A stretch of DNA of 39,915 nucleotides from Planctomycetota bacterium (GCA_030614715.1 JAUWTM010000017.1:1-39915), one strand, 5' to 3'; positions 22,860-32,200 are shown, counted from the first letter of the stretch. The notes: generated by a model not told the origin, from the sequence alone. Translations and numbers: made by a program.

Positions 22860-25631
22860 GTGACCAGCGGTAATATTCACGTCCTGTTAATAACAGGGGA
22901 CGGCTCACTGGCGAATCTTGTTGGGAAGCAGTTCGAGCCTGTTAGTGACTCATTTGTGATCATAACTGTAAATAATGTGGAGGATACACCTGACTACCAG
23001 GGTACGAGTAGACCCGATGTTCTGCTGATAGATAACAGGTCGGTAGATGAAAATACTCAGGTAGATCTGGGCAGGATTTTCCGCGAGGAGATCCCTGTGG
23101 TCCTGCTTGTAAGCGAGATGGATTCCCAGCCTGCACCCGATGTAAATAGATCAGCAGCCAGTGTCTGCGTTACGAAGAATGAGATGGACCTGGCAAGGTT
23201 ACCGGGGATTGTTACTGGGCTCGTTCATGAATTCAACAACATGGGATCAGGCATACCTGAAGGACTGGAAAAAATCCGTAAGAAGGAAATAAGGGAATAT
23301 GGACACCTTACCGAAACAATCCTCAATTCTCTAACTGAGTTGGTGTGCTATCAGGACACTGAACACAATGTCAGGTGGGCTAACCAGACAGAATGCAAAA
23401 TGATTGACATTTCCCTTGAGGAGTACATCGGAAAGCGTTGCCATGAAATGAAACAGGGGCGTTACCATTCCTGCGAAGGCTGCCCGGTGGAGCGTGCTAT
23501 CTCGACCGGAAGGCAGCAGCAGGCGATAATGCCTGGCCCTGGCGGTTTAACCCTCCTGATCACCGGTATCCCGGAGATTGACGACGATGGCAAAGTAGTT
23601 GGTGCGATTGAAACCATTCTGGATATCACCAAGGTTACGGAAGCCGAGGAAGCATTACATCGTACGGAAGAACAATTCAGAATTTTATTTGAAAATTCTC
23701 CGATCCCGAAAATGATGTTGAATGATGAGGGAATCTTCGCATGCAATAAAGCCTGCATCGACCTCTTTGGCTACGGATCAGAGGTTGAAATTCTGGGTAA
23801 ATTTCCCGATGAGCTGTCGCCTGTGAACCAGCCTGATGGCAGTGATTCCTACGTTTCAGCCCACAAGAACTTTGCATCGGCTCTGAGGGACGGGCTGTTG
23901 GAATTTGAATGGTTACATGTGCGAAAGGATGGCAGCGAATTTTCAGCAAAGGTCTCGTTATGCAGGTTTGATTTCCAGGGCAGTCTTATGCTGGAAGCCG
24001 TGGTCATTGACATTACTGAAAGGAAATTGGCTGACTATGAACTCTCGCTGATGAACCTCCTTATCGACCAGACCGATGATGCCCTGTACGTGATTGAATC
24101 ATACTCAGGCCGAATCATGTACAGCAATAAGACCGGATGGTCGAGGCTGGGTTATACCAGGGATGAACTACTCTCCATGACGGTCTCTCAACTGGAAGGG
24201 AATTATCCTGACAAGGATGCCTGGGATGTTGCAGCACAGAGAATCAGGGAATTGAAAAGTCTGGTAATAACCGGCTGGCACGTGCGCAGGGATGGTTCAA
24301 AATTTCCAGTCGAGGTGGGTATCAGGTGTATAGATGTAAAAGACGACGTGTTCCATATTGTCGTTGTAAGGGATATTACGGACAGGCTTGCTAATGAAGA
24401 AAAACTGACCCGCCTTGGCTATATCGTGGAACAAGCGGCCGAAATAATTATGACTGCAGATCACGATCTGAATATCGTTTATGTTAATCAAGCATTCACT
24501 GAGTCTTTTGGATATACCCTTGATGATGTTGTCGGCAAGCAGGTGCATATACTGTATCCCACCCAGGTTGAGAAAGTATTAAGCAAGGTTCTGAAGGCAT
24601 TTGAGACTGAAGGTTTCTGGACCGGCCGAATCACCATGAGCCGCAAGGATGGTTCCACCTTTGAGGAGGAACTCAGTATCCGACCCAACATGGATAGCAC
24701 AGGAACTATTACCAGCTACCTATCCATTGGCAGGGATGTGTCCGAACAGATCATGCTGGAACGACAGCTTCACCAGGCCCAGAAACTGGAATCAATCGGA
24801 CAGCTGGCAGCCGGCATCGCTCATGAGATCAACACACCGATGCAGTACGTCGGGAATAACACTTTATTCCTGCAGGACAGTTTCAAGGATATAGTCGACC
24901 TTTTCGACAGGGAAACCAAAATAATTGAAACTGCGAGGAATGGGGCGCTTGACTCCGAAGTTCTAATCGAACTGGAAAAAGCCCTGAAAGATACTGACGT
25001 GAGTTACCTTGCCGAGGAGATTCCGAAAGCCCTCGAGCAATCAATGGAGGGAATCGACAGAGTAACAGAAATCGTTCGTGCGATGAAGGAGTTCTCCCAT
25101 ATGGGAGACGATGAGATGAAGGCAGTCGATCTCAACAAGGCGATCGAGAGCACAGTTACGGTTGCGCGGAACGAGTGGAAGTACGTCGCCGAGCTCGAAC
25201 TGGATCTTGACGGGGATCTGCCATCGGTTCCATGTTTTCCCGGACAGATCAACCAGGTGGTTCTCAACCTTATTACTAATGCTGCTCATGCGATCGGTGA
25301 AAAGTTGGGTCCGGAGCATTCCGGAGACCTGGGTAAAATTACTGTGTCAACCGGTGTCGAAGGCGAAATGATGTACTTCAAGGTTTCGGATACCGGCACC
25401 GGGATTCCGGAGGATCTGAGACATAAGGTTTTCGATCCCTTCTTCACAACTAAGGAAGTCGGGAAGGGAACCGGCCAGGGATTGTCAATTGCATACTCAG
25501 TTATCACTGAGAAGCACGGCGGTGATATTACCCTCGATTCTGTCATGGGGGAGGGTACGTCATTTATCGTAAAACTTCCGCTTGTACAGAAGGAGCTGTC
25601 CGAAGTACCCGAACCTGTCGAGTGTGACTAA
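22860..25631 (+). CDS. cytoplasmic multi-PAS sensor histidine kinase with N-terminal receiver-like domain
   Basis: 923 residues without membrane segments; the GTG start at 22860 has GGAGGAGG upstream. Residues 1-125 look like a degenerate response-regulator receiver (VLLITGDG, DVLLIDNR, CVTKNE). Four PAS domains follow (about 150-265, 270-385, 395-510, 520-635). The first holds a Cys motif, RCHEMKQ-x4-SCEGCPVERA, shared with the PAS-only protein at 28784. The kinase core has H655 in LAAGIAHEINTPMQYV (phospho-acceptor), an N box NLITNAAHAIGE, and G boxes DTGTGIPEDL and GKGTGQGLSIAYS. It likely autophosphorylates in response to a cytoplasmic redox, metal or small-ligand cue. No response regulator is encoded nearby, so it is an orphan kinase here. 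Confidence 0.9.
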   Translation: MTSGNIHVLLITGDGSLANLVGKQFEPVSDSFVIITVNNVEDTPDYQGTSRPDVLLIDNRSVDENTQVDLGRIFREEIPVVLLVSEMDSQPAPDVNRSAASVCVTKNEMDLARLPGIVTGLVHEFNNMGSGIPEGLEKIRKKEIREYGHLTETILNSLTELVCYQDTEHNVRWANQTECKMIDISLEEYIGKRCHEMKQGRYHSCEGCPVERAISTGRQQQAIMPGPGGLTLLITGIPEIDDDGKVVGAIETILDITKVTEAEEALHRTEEQFRILFENSPIPKMMLNDEGIFACNKACIDLFGYGSEVEILGKFPDELSPVNQPDGSDSYVSAHKNFASALRDGLLEFEWLHVRKDGSEFSAKVSLCRFDFQGSLMLEAVVIDITERKLADYELSLMNLLIDQTDDALYVIESYSGRIMYSNKTGWSRLGYTRDELLSMTVSQLEGNYPDKDAWDVAAQRIRELKSLVITGWHVRRDGSKFPVEVGIRCIDVKDDVFHIVVVRDITDRLANEEKLTRLGYIVEQAAEIIMTADHDLNIVYVNQAFTESFGYTLDDVVGKQVHILYPTQVEKVLSKVLKAFETEGFWTGRITMSRKDGSTFEEELSIRPNMDSTGTITSYLSIGRDVSEQIMLERQLHQAQKLESIGQLAAGIAHEINTPMQYVGNNTLFLQDSFKDIVDLFDRETKIIETARNGALDSEVLIELEKALKDTDVSYLAEEIPKALEQSMEGIDRVTEIVRAMKEFSHMGDDEMKAVDLNKAIESTVTVARNEWKYVAELELDLDGDLPSVPCFPGQINQVVLNLITNAAHAIGEKLGPEHSGDLGKITVSTGVEGEMMYFKVSDTGTGIPEDLRHKVFDPFFTTKEVGKGTGQGLSIAYSVITEKHGGDITLDSVMGEGTSFIVKLPLVQKELSEVPEPVECD

Positions 25632-25662
25632 ATGTCAATGCTGTTTACAGTGGTTGAGTGAC

Positions 25663-28065
25663 CTATTTTTTACCCTGCTTGAATGTGACCATCGTTACTC
25701 CGCCACCGCCTTGTTCGGCTTCAGCAAGTATGAATGTGCCCACGAGCGGATGATTCTTCAGGTGTTTGTGAAGTCCCTTACGCAGCCGACCCGTTCCGAA
25801 TCCATGTATCACGTGGACCCTTTCCCGTCCCTGGTAGAACGCCTCATCGAGGTATGGGTCAAGCTTCTCGATGGCTTCATCAACGGTCAGTCCGTGCAGG
25901 TCGATAAACAACGGCAGCGATTTATGCGCGGGTAATTTTGTTCTCTTTTTCTTGCCAGATGCTTTCGGTTCCTCTTTCAACGGCTGCAGTTGATCGACCG
26001 TAACCGTCAGACGCTTGCCCGAGACCACCACTGTTGCGCGTTTTTCACCAATTTCCAGCAGTTCTGCCTCACGTCTCAACGGCACTACCCAGACCATCGC
26101 TCCCTCCTCCAGTTTGCCCGGTGCTTCACCATCATCTTTACCGGGTACTTTTGCGTCCCCGGACATGACCGGCGATGCGAGCAGGTCAGCTGCGCGTCTA
26201 AGCCTGTCACCGTAACTGCGGATGGACTTAAGTTCGTCCGTAATTTCTTCCTCGTCCAGCTGGTGAGGCAGCCTTGCTGCTGTTTTCTGCGCGTCGACGA
26301 GGTGTTTCTCGGCTTCATCGACCACCTTCCCGGCATTCTGAATTGCGGACAGCATTATCAGGCGTTCGAGAAGCACCATCCTGTTGAGATCATTCTGCGC
26401 CTGTTCCCGCGTTGACGTTACACGGTCGATGTCCTCCTCCAGCTCCTCCAGACGGTGCTCCAGTCCGGGCATCTCGATCGCCAGGAGGTCACCCTCCTGC
26501 ACGAGCAATTCTTCGGCGCGCTCAAGTATGTCGGATTCGAGTCCAAGCCGTCGAGCGATCGCAATAGCATAGCTGGCACCCAGTGACCCGGTCCTGATCG
26601 TATATAGCGGCTCAGCATTCTCGATATCGAATTCAACACTTGCACCTGCGACCCGGTCATCACTGGACAGTACAAGGTTTTTAATCGCGGGAAGGTGTGT
26701 GGTAACTGCGACGTAGCAGTCGATCTCCAGGAGCTTCTCTATTATGGCAAGCGACAGCGCGCTCCCCTCCTGCGGATCGGTCGACCGCCCGATTTCATCG
26801 AGAAGGATCAGTCCCGGCAGGTGCGATCCCTGCGACAGGCTGCTGATCATCCGCTTGATCAGCTCGATGTGCGCCGAGAAACTCGACAGGTTCCATTCAA
26901 TCGATTGCAGGTCACCGATATCCGCGTGAATGCTCCCGAATATCGGAAGGCTGCTTCCTTCACGTACAGGTACGTGCAGTCCGGCCTGATTCATCAGTGC
27001 AAAAAGCCCGGTCGTTTTAAGTGCGACCGTTTTTCCGCCTGCATTAGGCCCGGAAATAATCAGTGCGCGTGCCGTTTCCGGGAATGAAATGTCCACCGGG
27101 ACGACCTCGTTCGACGGGATCATAGGGTGACGGGCTTTCCTGATGTTGATCCCATCACCGATTCCCATACGGGTACCCTTCCATTCTCGCGAAAGCCTTC
27201 CGGACGCGAAGACAAAATCCAGGAATGCCGTTGTGTTAACTGCGGACCGTACTTCGTCAGCTCTCGATCCCACAAGGGCACTCAACTGAGCGAGTATCCT
27301 GGCAACCTCGACCTCCTCTTCGCCTTTCAGCTCACTCAGACGGTTGTTTCTCTCGACAAGCTCGTACGGTTCGAGAAATACGGTCGATCCGGCTCCCGAC
27401 CTCGCCTGTTGTATCGCTTTAACTTTTTTTCGGCAGTCCTGTCGGAACGGAAGCACGTAACGTCCGTTCCTGACCGTGTAGTTTGTCTCACGCAGGTATC
27501 CCTTGCGTGAGTAATTCTGGATCATTGACTGGAGCGTTCGCTCAGCTCGGTCGCGTTCAACCATGAGGTCGCGACGTATCCTGCTCAGCTCCGACGATGC
27601 GCGGTCCAGCACTTCACCGTCAGGGTGAATGGCATGGTCCAGCGCGTCCTCTAGTTCAGGAAACAGACCTATCTTCTGGGCTTCGCGCGTGATGTTCGGG
27701 TACTCGAACTGGGCTTCCCTGATCGATCTCCTGATTGACCGGATGGCCTTTAGCGTCGCGTTGATCCTGTAAAGCTCGACCGCCGACAGTATTCCGAACT
27801 TGCCGGCCTTCGCAACCTGCTGGTGGACATCCTGAAGCCCTTGAAATGAAGGCAGTGCGGATTCGCGATCGAAAAATCCACGCGCGTCGTCAGTGTAATT
27901 CAGACGCATTTCCACCTCAGCCCTGTCGGTCGACGGCTGCAGCTTCTCCGCCAGCTCCTTACCGAGGCTTGACTGTGTGGAACCCGCAAGTTTCTTAATG
28001 ATGGTGTTGTACTCAAGCGGGTTGAGCGAAAAACGCGCAGTGATGTCTATATCAATAGAGCCCAT
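25663..28065 (-). CDS. mutS2: endonuclease MutS2
   Basis: A MutS-family ATPase with a C-terminal Smr nuclease domain, linked to recombination control and, in some species, ribosome-collision rescue. About 800 residues (Bacillus MutS2 is 785). It lacks the mismatch-recognition domain of MutS1, as expected. Visible: core and lever helices; Walker A SGPNAGGKTVALKT (about 325-338); LILLDEIGRSTDPQEGSAL (Walker B and signature); a coiled coil (about 505-600); and the Smr domain (about 720-800) with DLHGLTVDEA and HGFGTGRLRKGLH. The ATG at 28065 is preferred over a TTG at 28101. It has no Shine-Dalgarno, but TACAAT ends 13 nt upstream. Convergent with the histidine kinase, with a 31-nt gap. Confidence 0.93.
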   Translation of the reverse strand: MGSIDIDITARFSLNPLEYNTIIKKLAGSTQSSLGKELAEKLQPSTDRAEVEMRLNYTDDARGFFDRESALPSFQGLQDVHQQVAKAGKFGILSAVELYRINATLKAIRSIRRSIREAQFEYPNITREAQKIGLFPELEDALDHAIHPDGEVLDRASSELSRIRRDLMVERDRAERTLQSMIQNYSRKGYLRETNYTVRNGRYVLPFRQDCRKKVKAIQQARSGAGSTVFLEPYELVERNNRLSELKGEEEVEVARILAQLSALVGSRADEVRSAVNTTAFLDFVFASGRLSREWKGTRMGIGDGINIRKARHPMIPSNEVVPVDISFPETARALIISGPNAGGKTVALKTTGLFALMNQAGLHVPVREGSSLPIFGSIHADIGDLQSIEWNLSSFSAHIELIKRMISSLSQGSHLPGLILLDEIGRSTDPQEGSALSLAIIEKLLEIDCYVAVTTHLPAIKNLVLSSDDRVAGASVEFDIENAEPLYTIRTGSLGASYAIAIARRLGLESDILERAEELLVQEGDLLAIEMPGLEHRLEELEEDIDRVTSTREQAQNDLNRMVLLERLIMLSAIQNAGKVVDEAEKHLVDAQKTAARLPHQLDEEEITDELKSIRSYGDRLRRAADLLASPVMSGDAKVPGKDDGEAPGKLEEGAMVWVVPLRREAELLEIGEKRATVVVSGKRLTVTVDQLQPLKEEPKASGKKKRTKLPAHKSLPLFIDLHGLTVDEAIEKLDPYLDEAFYQGRERVHVIHGFGTGRLRKGLHKHLKNHPLVGTFILAEAEQGGGGVTMVTFKQGKK

Positions 28066-28107
28066 GTATCGAGTACTGATTGTATAACGAAAATCACACA
28101 ACGTATA

Positions 28108-28209
28108 GTGCCAAAAAGATCACGCAGTGCAACGCATAGCGTAACGCATTACGTAGCACATTACGTAGCGCAGGCTGCAAGCCTGCAGTACCGCGGACAG
28201 CATGTCCGC
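28108..28209. repeat. tandem short hairpins upstream of mutS2
   Basis: GCAGGCT-GCA-AGCCTGC (28170-28186) and GCGGACA-GCA-TGTCCGC (28193-28209) are two perfect 7-bp stems with the same GCA loop, six nt apart. The preceding 60 nt contain reiterated ACGCA and CATTACGTAGC (twice). The second stem matches that at 13668-13685. Confidence 0.65.
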
Positions 28210-28222
28210 AATTTTCTGTTAT

Positions 28223-28254
28223 AAAAAAACCCTCTCCTTGTCCAGAAGAGGGTT
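28223..28254 (-). terminator. intrinsic terminator of the cold-shock gene
   Basis: An 8-bp stem, AACCCTCT/AGAGGGTT (28228-28235 with 28247-28254), with an 11-nt loop and seven T on the minus strand, 28 nt after the stop codon. Confidence 0.85.
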
Positions 28255-28282
28255 AGTCATGAGTTCTGTACACGCACTACGG

Positions 28283-28594
28283 TTAGAGGGGTTCACCATC
28301 GAGCGACGGATCGAAGCGATTTGCGTCCTGTGTGGCCACTTCTGCCGGCACCGGTGTTGCGCTGCTCGACTCAAGCGGCGTCCCGTCGGTCGCGTCAATC
28401 GTACGGACGTTGGATGCCTGAAGGCCCTTTGAAGTATCTACCAGCTCGAAGCTCACCAGTTGCCCCTCCTTCAGGTCCTTGAAGCCGTCCATTTCAATCT
28501 GGGAATAGTGAATAAATACATCACTTTCCCCTTCGCGCTCAATGAAACCGTAGCCTTTCGCCGTGTTGAACCACTTTACCCTACCAGTATTCAA
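28283..28594 (-). CDS. cold-shock domain protein (CspA-like) with C-terminal tail
   Basis: 103 residues. The TTG at 28594 is chosen because AAGGAGG lies exactly seven nt upstream and translation then starts with the family's [23 protein letters not shown]1 is KGYGFIE and RNP2 is DVFIHYS; both are intact, so it should bind single-stranded RNA or DNA as an RNA chaperone. The CSD ends near residue 66. A 35-residue low-complexity tail ([20 protein letters not shown]) is longer than in classical Csp (about 67-70 aa). Single gene with its own terminator; divergent from the PAS-only gene, with a palindrome between them. Confidence 0.92.
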   Translation of the reverse strand: MNTGRVKWFNTAKGYGFIEREGESDVFIHYSQIEMDGFKDLKEGQLVSFELVDTSKGLQASNVRTIDATDGTPLESSSATPVPAEVATQDANRFDPSLDGEPL

Positions 28595-28672
28595 ATCCAA
28601 GCCTCCTTCGTAGGGTATTTGCCGAAAGGCATAGTAATATAAGTGTACCATTTTTACTGATATTCAGTCTAA

Positions 28673-28682
28673 ATCACGTGAT
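28673..28682. promoter_or_regulatory. perfect palindrome between divergent genes
   Basis: ATCACGTGAT lies about 80 nt from the cold-shock start and 20 nt before the -35 of the PAS gene. It could be an operator for a dimeric regulator. A 10-nt palindrome alone is weak evidence. Confidence 0.25.
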
Positions 28683-28701
28683 ACCATCCTGCTTTGACCG
28701 G

Positions 28702-28732
28702 TTGTTAACCTACGCTAATTAATGTGTATAAT
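28702..28732 (+). promoter_or_regulatory. promoter for the PAS-only gene
   Basis: TTGTTA (28702-28707), a 19-nt spacer and a perfect TATAAT (28727-28732). The TATAAT overlaps the apparent GTG start at 28724, which argues that translation starts later, at 28784. Confidence 0.5.
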
Positions 28733-28783
28733 GTACCAGCTTGTACTTCCGGATTGGAAGAATTACGTGAGAGGTTCCACTTA

Positions 28784-31003
28784 ATGATCTGTATTGAATC
28801 GATTTCCAGGGGGCTCGATGAATTCGCTGCAAGTATTGCCCCGGATTATAAGATCCTCTGGATTAATCCCGACAGCAATGGATACTCCGACGCAGTTGGG
28901 CATCCGTGCTATGAAAGTCTTGCAGGGCAGGACGGTCCCTGCGAAGATTGCCCTGTCGCGGAATCCTTCAGCAAAGGCAAATTAAGCGAAGCCGTGATAA
29001 CTAATGGTGAGGGGCAGCAGGTCTCGGTCAAGGGCTACCCGACATCCGGCGCTAATGGAAATCCCGGCGGTGTCATGCTCGTTGCTGGGACAATCAAGCA
29101 GGTAACTGAATCCGATAACGCGGTTCCTGACGGTCCGACGCTTTATAAAATCCCACTGGATCAATCTTCATATCCCCACATAACATTCGATCTCGAGACA
29201 CTCGAAACCGTCCGGTACAACATTGCAGCTATGACCCGGTTCGGTTATTCCTACAAGGAGTTTAATGAGATCAATTTCGGTACACTCGATGTTAAATCCA
29301 CCCCCGATGAAATAACCAGCATTGTTGATACTGTGAAAAAAGACGGTTACTACTGTTACGACACTGTTATTACCAATTCATCCGGGGTTAAATTCGACTG
29401 CCAGGTAGTTCTATGCCGCATGGAGCTTGTTAATCGGCCTATCATGCTCGCTGTTTTCCAGGATATTGCGGAAAGAAAGGATGCAGAAAGGTTACTTGCG
29501 GAATCGGAATCCCTTTACCGGTCCCTTGTTGAGAACAGTCCCGACATCATCCTTGAACTCGATCAGAAGGGCAGCATCCTGTTCTGCAACAGGATCCTGA
29601 CCGGCCTCAATGAGGAGGATGCTATCGGCACCAACCTTCTCGATTACATCCCGATGGAGCATCACAAGAAGGTGCGTCAGGCGCTCGATCGGAGTGGGAC
29701 GCGTCGACGTAACACCAGCTACGAGGTTTCAGTCACAACCCCTGCCGGTACTCGCTGGTGGTCGACACGCGTTCTTCCACTTGAAAGAAACGGTCGTCTG
29801 GACAGGTTCCTTCTTATCATCACCGATAACACCGAAGCGAGGCGGTCCGTTGATGCACTGACGCTGAGCGAGGAACGCTACCGTAACCTTGTAGAGAATT
29901 CCCCGCTGCCTATCTTCGTGTACAGCGGTGAGACAATCCGCTACCTGAGCCCGATGGGCGTAAAGCTCATCGGAGCGTCAGGCAGCGACAAGCTCCTGGG
30001 CAGATCGATCCTGGATTTCGTCCATCCTGACGATCGCGATACGGCCAGGGAGTCATTGATCCAGAATGCTAACTCGGTCGACCAGACAATTGAGTCGGAA
30101 TTCAGGATCAAGCGGATCGACGGACAGATCCTGAACGTTGTCTGCTCTGCAATCCATGTAAAATTTGAAGGCGAACCATCAAAACTGGCGATTATTAATG
30201 ACGTCACCGACCGGGTAGAGGCCGAGGAGGCACTCAGGGCAAGCGAGACAAAGTTCCGGTACATAACCGAGAACATGCGCGATGCTGTCTGGATGATGGA
30301 TTTCAACTGGCAGCATATCTATATCAGCCCTTCAATTGAAAAAATCAGGGGATTCACAACCGATGAAATCCGTAACCTTCCGATAGAAGAGAGTCTGCCG
30401 CCCCACTCCCTGGACAATGCGAAGAGATTGCTCGCAGATGTGCTGAGCAAAGGCGGGCGTGCTGAGGACGGCAGCCCGTTTACAGTCATATTCGAGCAGG
30501 AGGAGTACTGCAAGGACGGTTCCCTGGTCTGGACCGAGGTCCAGGCTACCTTCGTATACGACGAGGAAGGAAAACCCGTTGGGATGATGGGTATTACGCG
30601 CGACATCACCGAGCGCAGGGAGGCGGAAAAGGTTCTTAAGCAAAGCGAAGAGCAGTATCGGCACCTGCTCGAAAATTCCCCGCTGCCGATAATCATCCAT
30701 CGCGGAGGGGAGGTAATCTATGCCAACGCAATATGTATGAGTACGATGAACGCCGAGTCGAGTGACCAGATGGTCGGTAAAGATACTATGGATTTCATTC
30801 ATGAGAGCAATCGCGAGGAATTCCTTAAGATGCGGGAGTATGTTAATGAAAATATCCATGTAACGAACCGTGGAAAACTCAAATTTGTCACTCTCGACGG
30901 AAAACCGATCGAATCTGAGTTCACAAGCATGCACGTGACATTTTCAGGCGCTTCTGCGCGCATGATAATGTTCTATAATTTCAACGGGAACGACCGTTCT
31001 TGA
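28784..31003 (+). CDS. PAS-only sensory protein (six PAS domains, no output domain)
   Basis: 739 residues from ATG 28784, which has GAGAGG nine nt upstream; the longer frame from GTG 28724 would start inside the promoter. Six PAS domains in series can be outlined: about 10-105 (with PCYESLAGQDGPCEDCPVAE), 125-235, 245-360, 370-485, 490-620 and 625-735. Most units begin [YF]R-x-L-x-ENSP and end DITERREAE or similar. There is no histidine kinase, GGDEF, EAL, HTH or membrane segment, and the stop falls just after the last PAS fold. Its first PAS carries the same Cys motif as the kinase at 22860, so it may act as a partner or adaptor for a kinase. The neighbour recF starts 60 nt later. Confidence 0.85.
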   Translation: MICIESISRGLDEFAASIAPDYKILWINPDSNGYSDAVGHPCYESLAGQDGPCEDCPVAESFSKGKLSEAVITNGEGQQVSVKGYPTSGANGNPGGVMLVAGTIKQVTESDNAVPDGPTLYKIPLDQSSYPHITFDLETLETVRYNIAAMTRFGYSYKEFNEINFGTLDVKSTPDEITSIVDTVKKDGYYCYDTVITNSSGVKFDCQVVLCRMELVNRPIMLAVFQDIAERKDAERLLAESESLYRSLVENSPDIILELDQKGSILFCNRILTGLNEEDAIGTNLLDYIPMEHHKKVRQALDRSGTRRRNTSYEVSVTTPAGTRWWSTRVLPLERNGRLDRFLLIITDNTEARRSVDALTLSEERYRNLVENSPLPIFVYSGETIRYLSPMGVKLIGASGSDKLLGRSILDFVHPDDRDTARESLIQNANSVDQTIESEFRIKRIDGQILNVVCSAIHVKFEGEPSKLAIINDVTDRVEAEEALRASETKFRYITENMRDAVWMMDFNWQHIYISPSIEKIRGFTTDEIRNLPIEESLPPHSLDNAKRLLADVLSKGGRAEDGSPFTVIFEQEEYCKDGSLVWTEVQATFVYDEEGKPVGMMGITRDITERREAEKVLKQSEEQYRHLLENSPLPIIIHRGGEVIYANAICMSTMNAESSDQMVGKDTMDFIHESNREEFLKMREYVNENIHVTNRGKLKFVTLDGKPIESEFTSMHVTFSGASARMIMFYNFNGNDRS

Positions 31004-31045
31004 TAAACTTAACGTCATTTTGCACGTAAACACCGATGCAGGCTG

Positions 31046-31054
31046 TGTTAAAAT
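31046..31054 (+). promoter_or_regulatory. extended -10 box close to the recF start
   Basis: TGTTAAAAT fits an extended -10 (TGn-TAAAAT) and ends 9 nt before the GTG of recF, with CCCCCC between. A transcript from it would be nearly leaderless. Confidence 0.4.
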
Positions 31055-31063
31055 CCCCCCAGC

Positions 31064-32200
31064 GTGCTGATTCATTCTCTACAACCGACGCATTTCCGTA
31101 ACCTTGCACCGGACAGGCTCGATTTCTCCGATCGTGCAAACTTCATCTACGGCCGCAACGGTCAGGGTAAGACAAACCTCCTCGAAGCAATCTACTGGCT
31201 TCTGACCCTCCGTCCCAAACGTGGTAAAAATGCCGATGCCGTTAAAAAAGGTGAGTCAGCTTTCAATCTCGTCGCGGAAATGACCTTCGGCGACTTGCGT
31301 CACAGTGTCAGCCTTGGACTCGAGGGCAGGTCGAAAAAGCTCCTCATAGACGATACTGCACCTAAACGACGTCGTGATTACCTCCAGAATGTCCTTGTTG
31401 TCGATTTCTTCCCGGAGGACCTTCTTATCCTCATCATGGAGCCTGCTCTCAGGCGGCGGTTCATTGATCTGACTTCCGTCCAGTACGACCTGACTCACGA
31501 GGAGACCCTCCGCAGGTTCAAACGCCTTCTCGAACAGCGTAACAGCCTCCTGAAAACACCCGGCGGTCCGGACTTCAGCGTCCTCGAAAGCTACGATGAA
31601 CCGTATGCCGATGCTGCTTCCAGGATCACGGCCGCACGTCTGGACATTCTCGCCAGACTTGGGGAGAGTACCGATGGCATATTCCGCGACGGTATCGGTG
31701 AAAAATACGAAGCGGGAATACATTACATCCCGGTACTCGATGGCATCCCCACACAGGCTGAATTGGATCCAGCTGTCGATCCGGATGCATGGAAGCCCCT
31801 TTACATGGATGCCCTGAGAAACTCCAGGGGGAGGGATATCGATTCGGGACGGACCTCTGTCGGTCCGCATCGCGACGACTGGGGCATGACGCTCGACGGT
31901 AAAACGGTTCGGGCCTTCGCAAGCCGGGGCGAGGTCAGGAGCGCGATGTTCGCGCTGCACCTTGCACGGTTCCATATCCTGTCAGAAAAACGCGGGATCA
32001 GGCCCGTGGTACTCATCGACGACGTGATGTCTGAACTGGACGCTTCACGCAGGGTCAGGATCATGGAGCTCCTGCCACCGGGACAGATTTTCCTCACGGC
32101 TTGCGATCCTCCTCCGGAGCTCGAGTGCCTTCTCTCGGGTGAGAGCAATGAGATTCGACGCTTCGAAATGTCCGGTGGTGCAGCCTCTCCTGTTGAATGA
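31064..32200 (+). CDS. recF: DNA replication and repair protein RecF
   Basis: An SMC-like ATPase that helps load RecA at gaps with RecO and RecR. The 378-residue length is in the family range (about 360-370). Motifs: YGRNGQGKTNLLEAIYWL (Walker A, about residues 29-46), PALRRRFIDL, SVGPHRDDW, the SRGEVRSAMFALHLARF region (signature, with Arg-Gly-Glu in place of the common Ser-x-Gly-Gln) and VVLIDDVMSELDASRR (Walker B and D loop). It starts at GTG with MLIHSLQPTHFRNL; no Shine-Dalgarno is present. In many bacteria recF sits with dnaA, dnaN and gyrB; here it is separate, between a PAS protein and a TPM-domain gene. Confidence 0.92.
   Translation: MLIHSLQPTHFRNLAPDRLDFSDRANFIYGRNGQGKTNLLEAIYWLLTLRPKRGKNADAVKKGESAFNLVAEMTFGDLRHSVSLGLEGRSKKLLIDDTAPKRRRDYLQNVLVVDFFPEDLLILIMEPALRRRFIDLTSVQYDLTHEETLRRFKRLLEQRNSLLKTPGGPDFSVLESYDEPYADAASRITAARLDILARLGESTDGIFRDGIGEKYEAGIHYIPVLDGIPTQAELDPAVDPDAWKPLYMDALRNSRGRDIDSGRTSVGPHRDDWGMTLDGKTVRAFASRGEVRSAMFALHLARFHILSEKRGIRPVVLIDDVMSELDASRRVRIMELLPPGQIFLTACDPPPELECLLSGESNEIRRFEMSGGAASPVE

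Noticed and set aside
28066-28101. Longer mutS2 start at TTG 28101
   Set aside because: It adds 12 residues with no family match, and ATG 28065 gives the usual N-terminus.
28595-28651. Longer start of the cold-shock protein at 28651
   Set aside because: The extension contains the AAGGAGG ribosome site that serves the TTG at 28594.
28724-28783. GTG 28724 as start of the PAS-only gene
   Set aside because: The codon overlaps a perfect TATAAT at 28727-28732. ATG 28784 has a Shine-Dalgarno and starts at the PAS fold.
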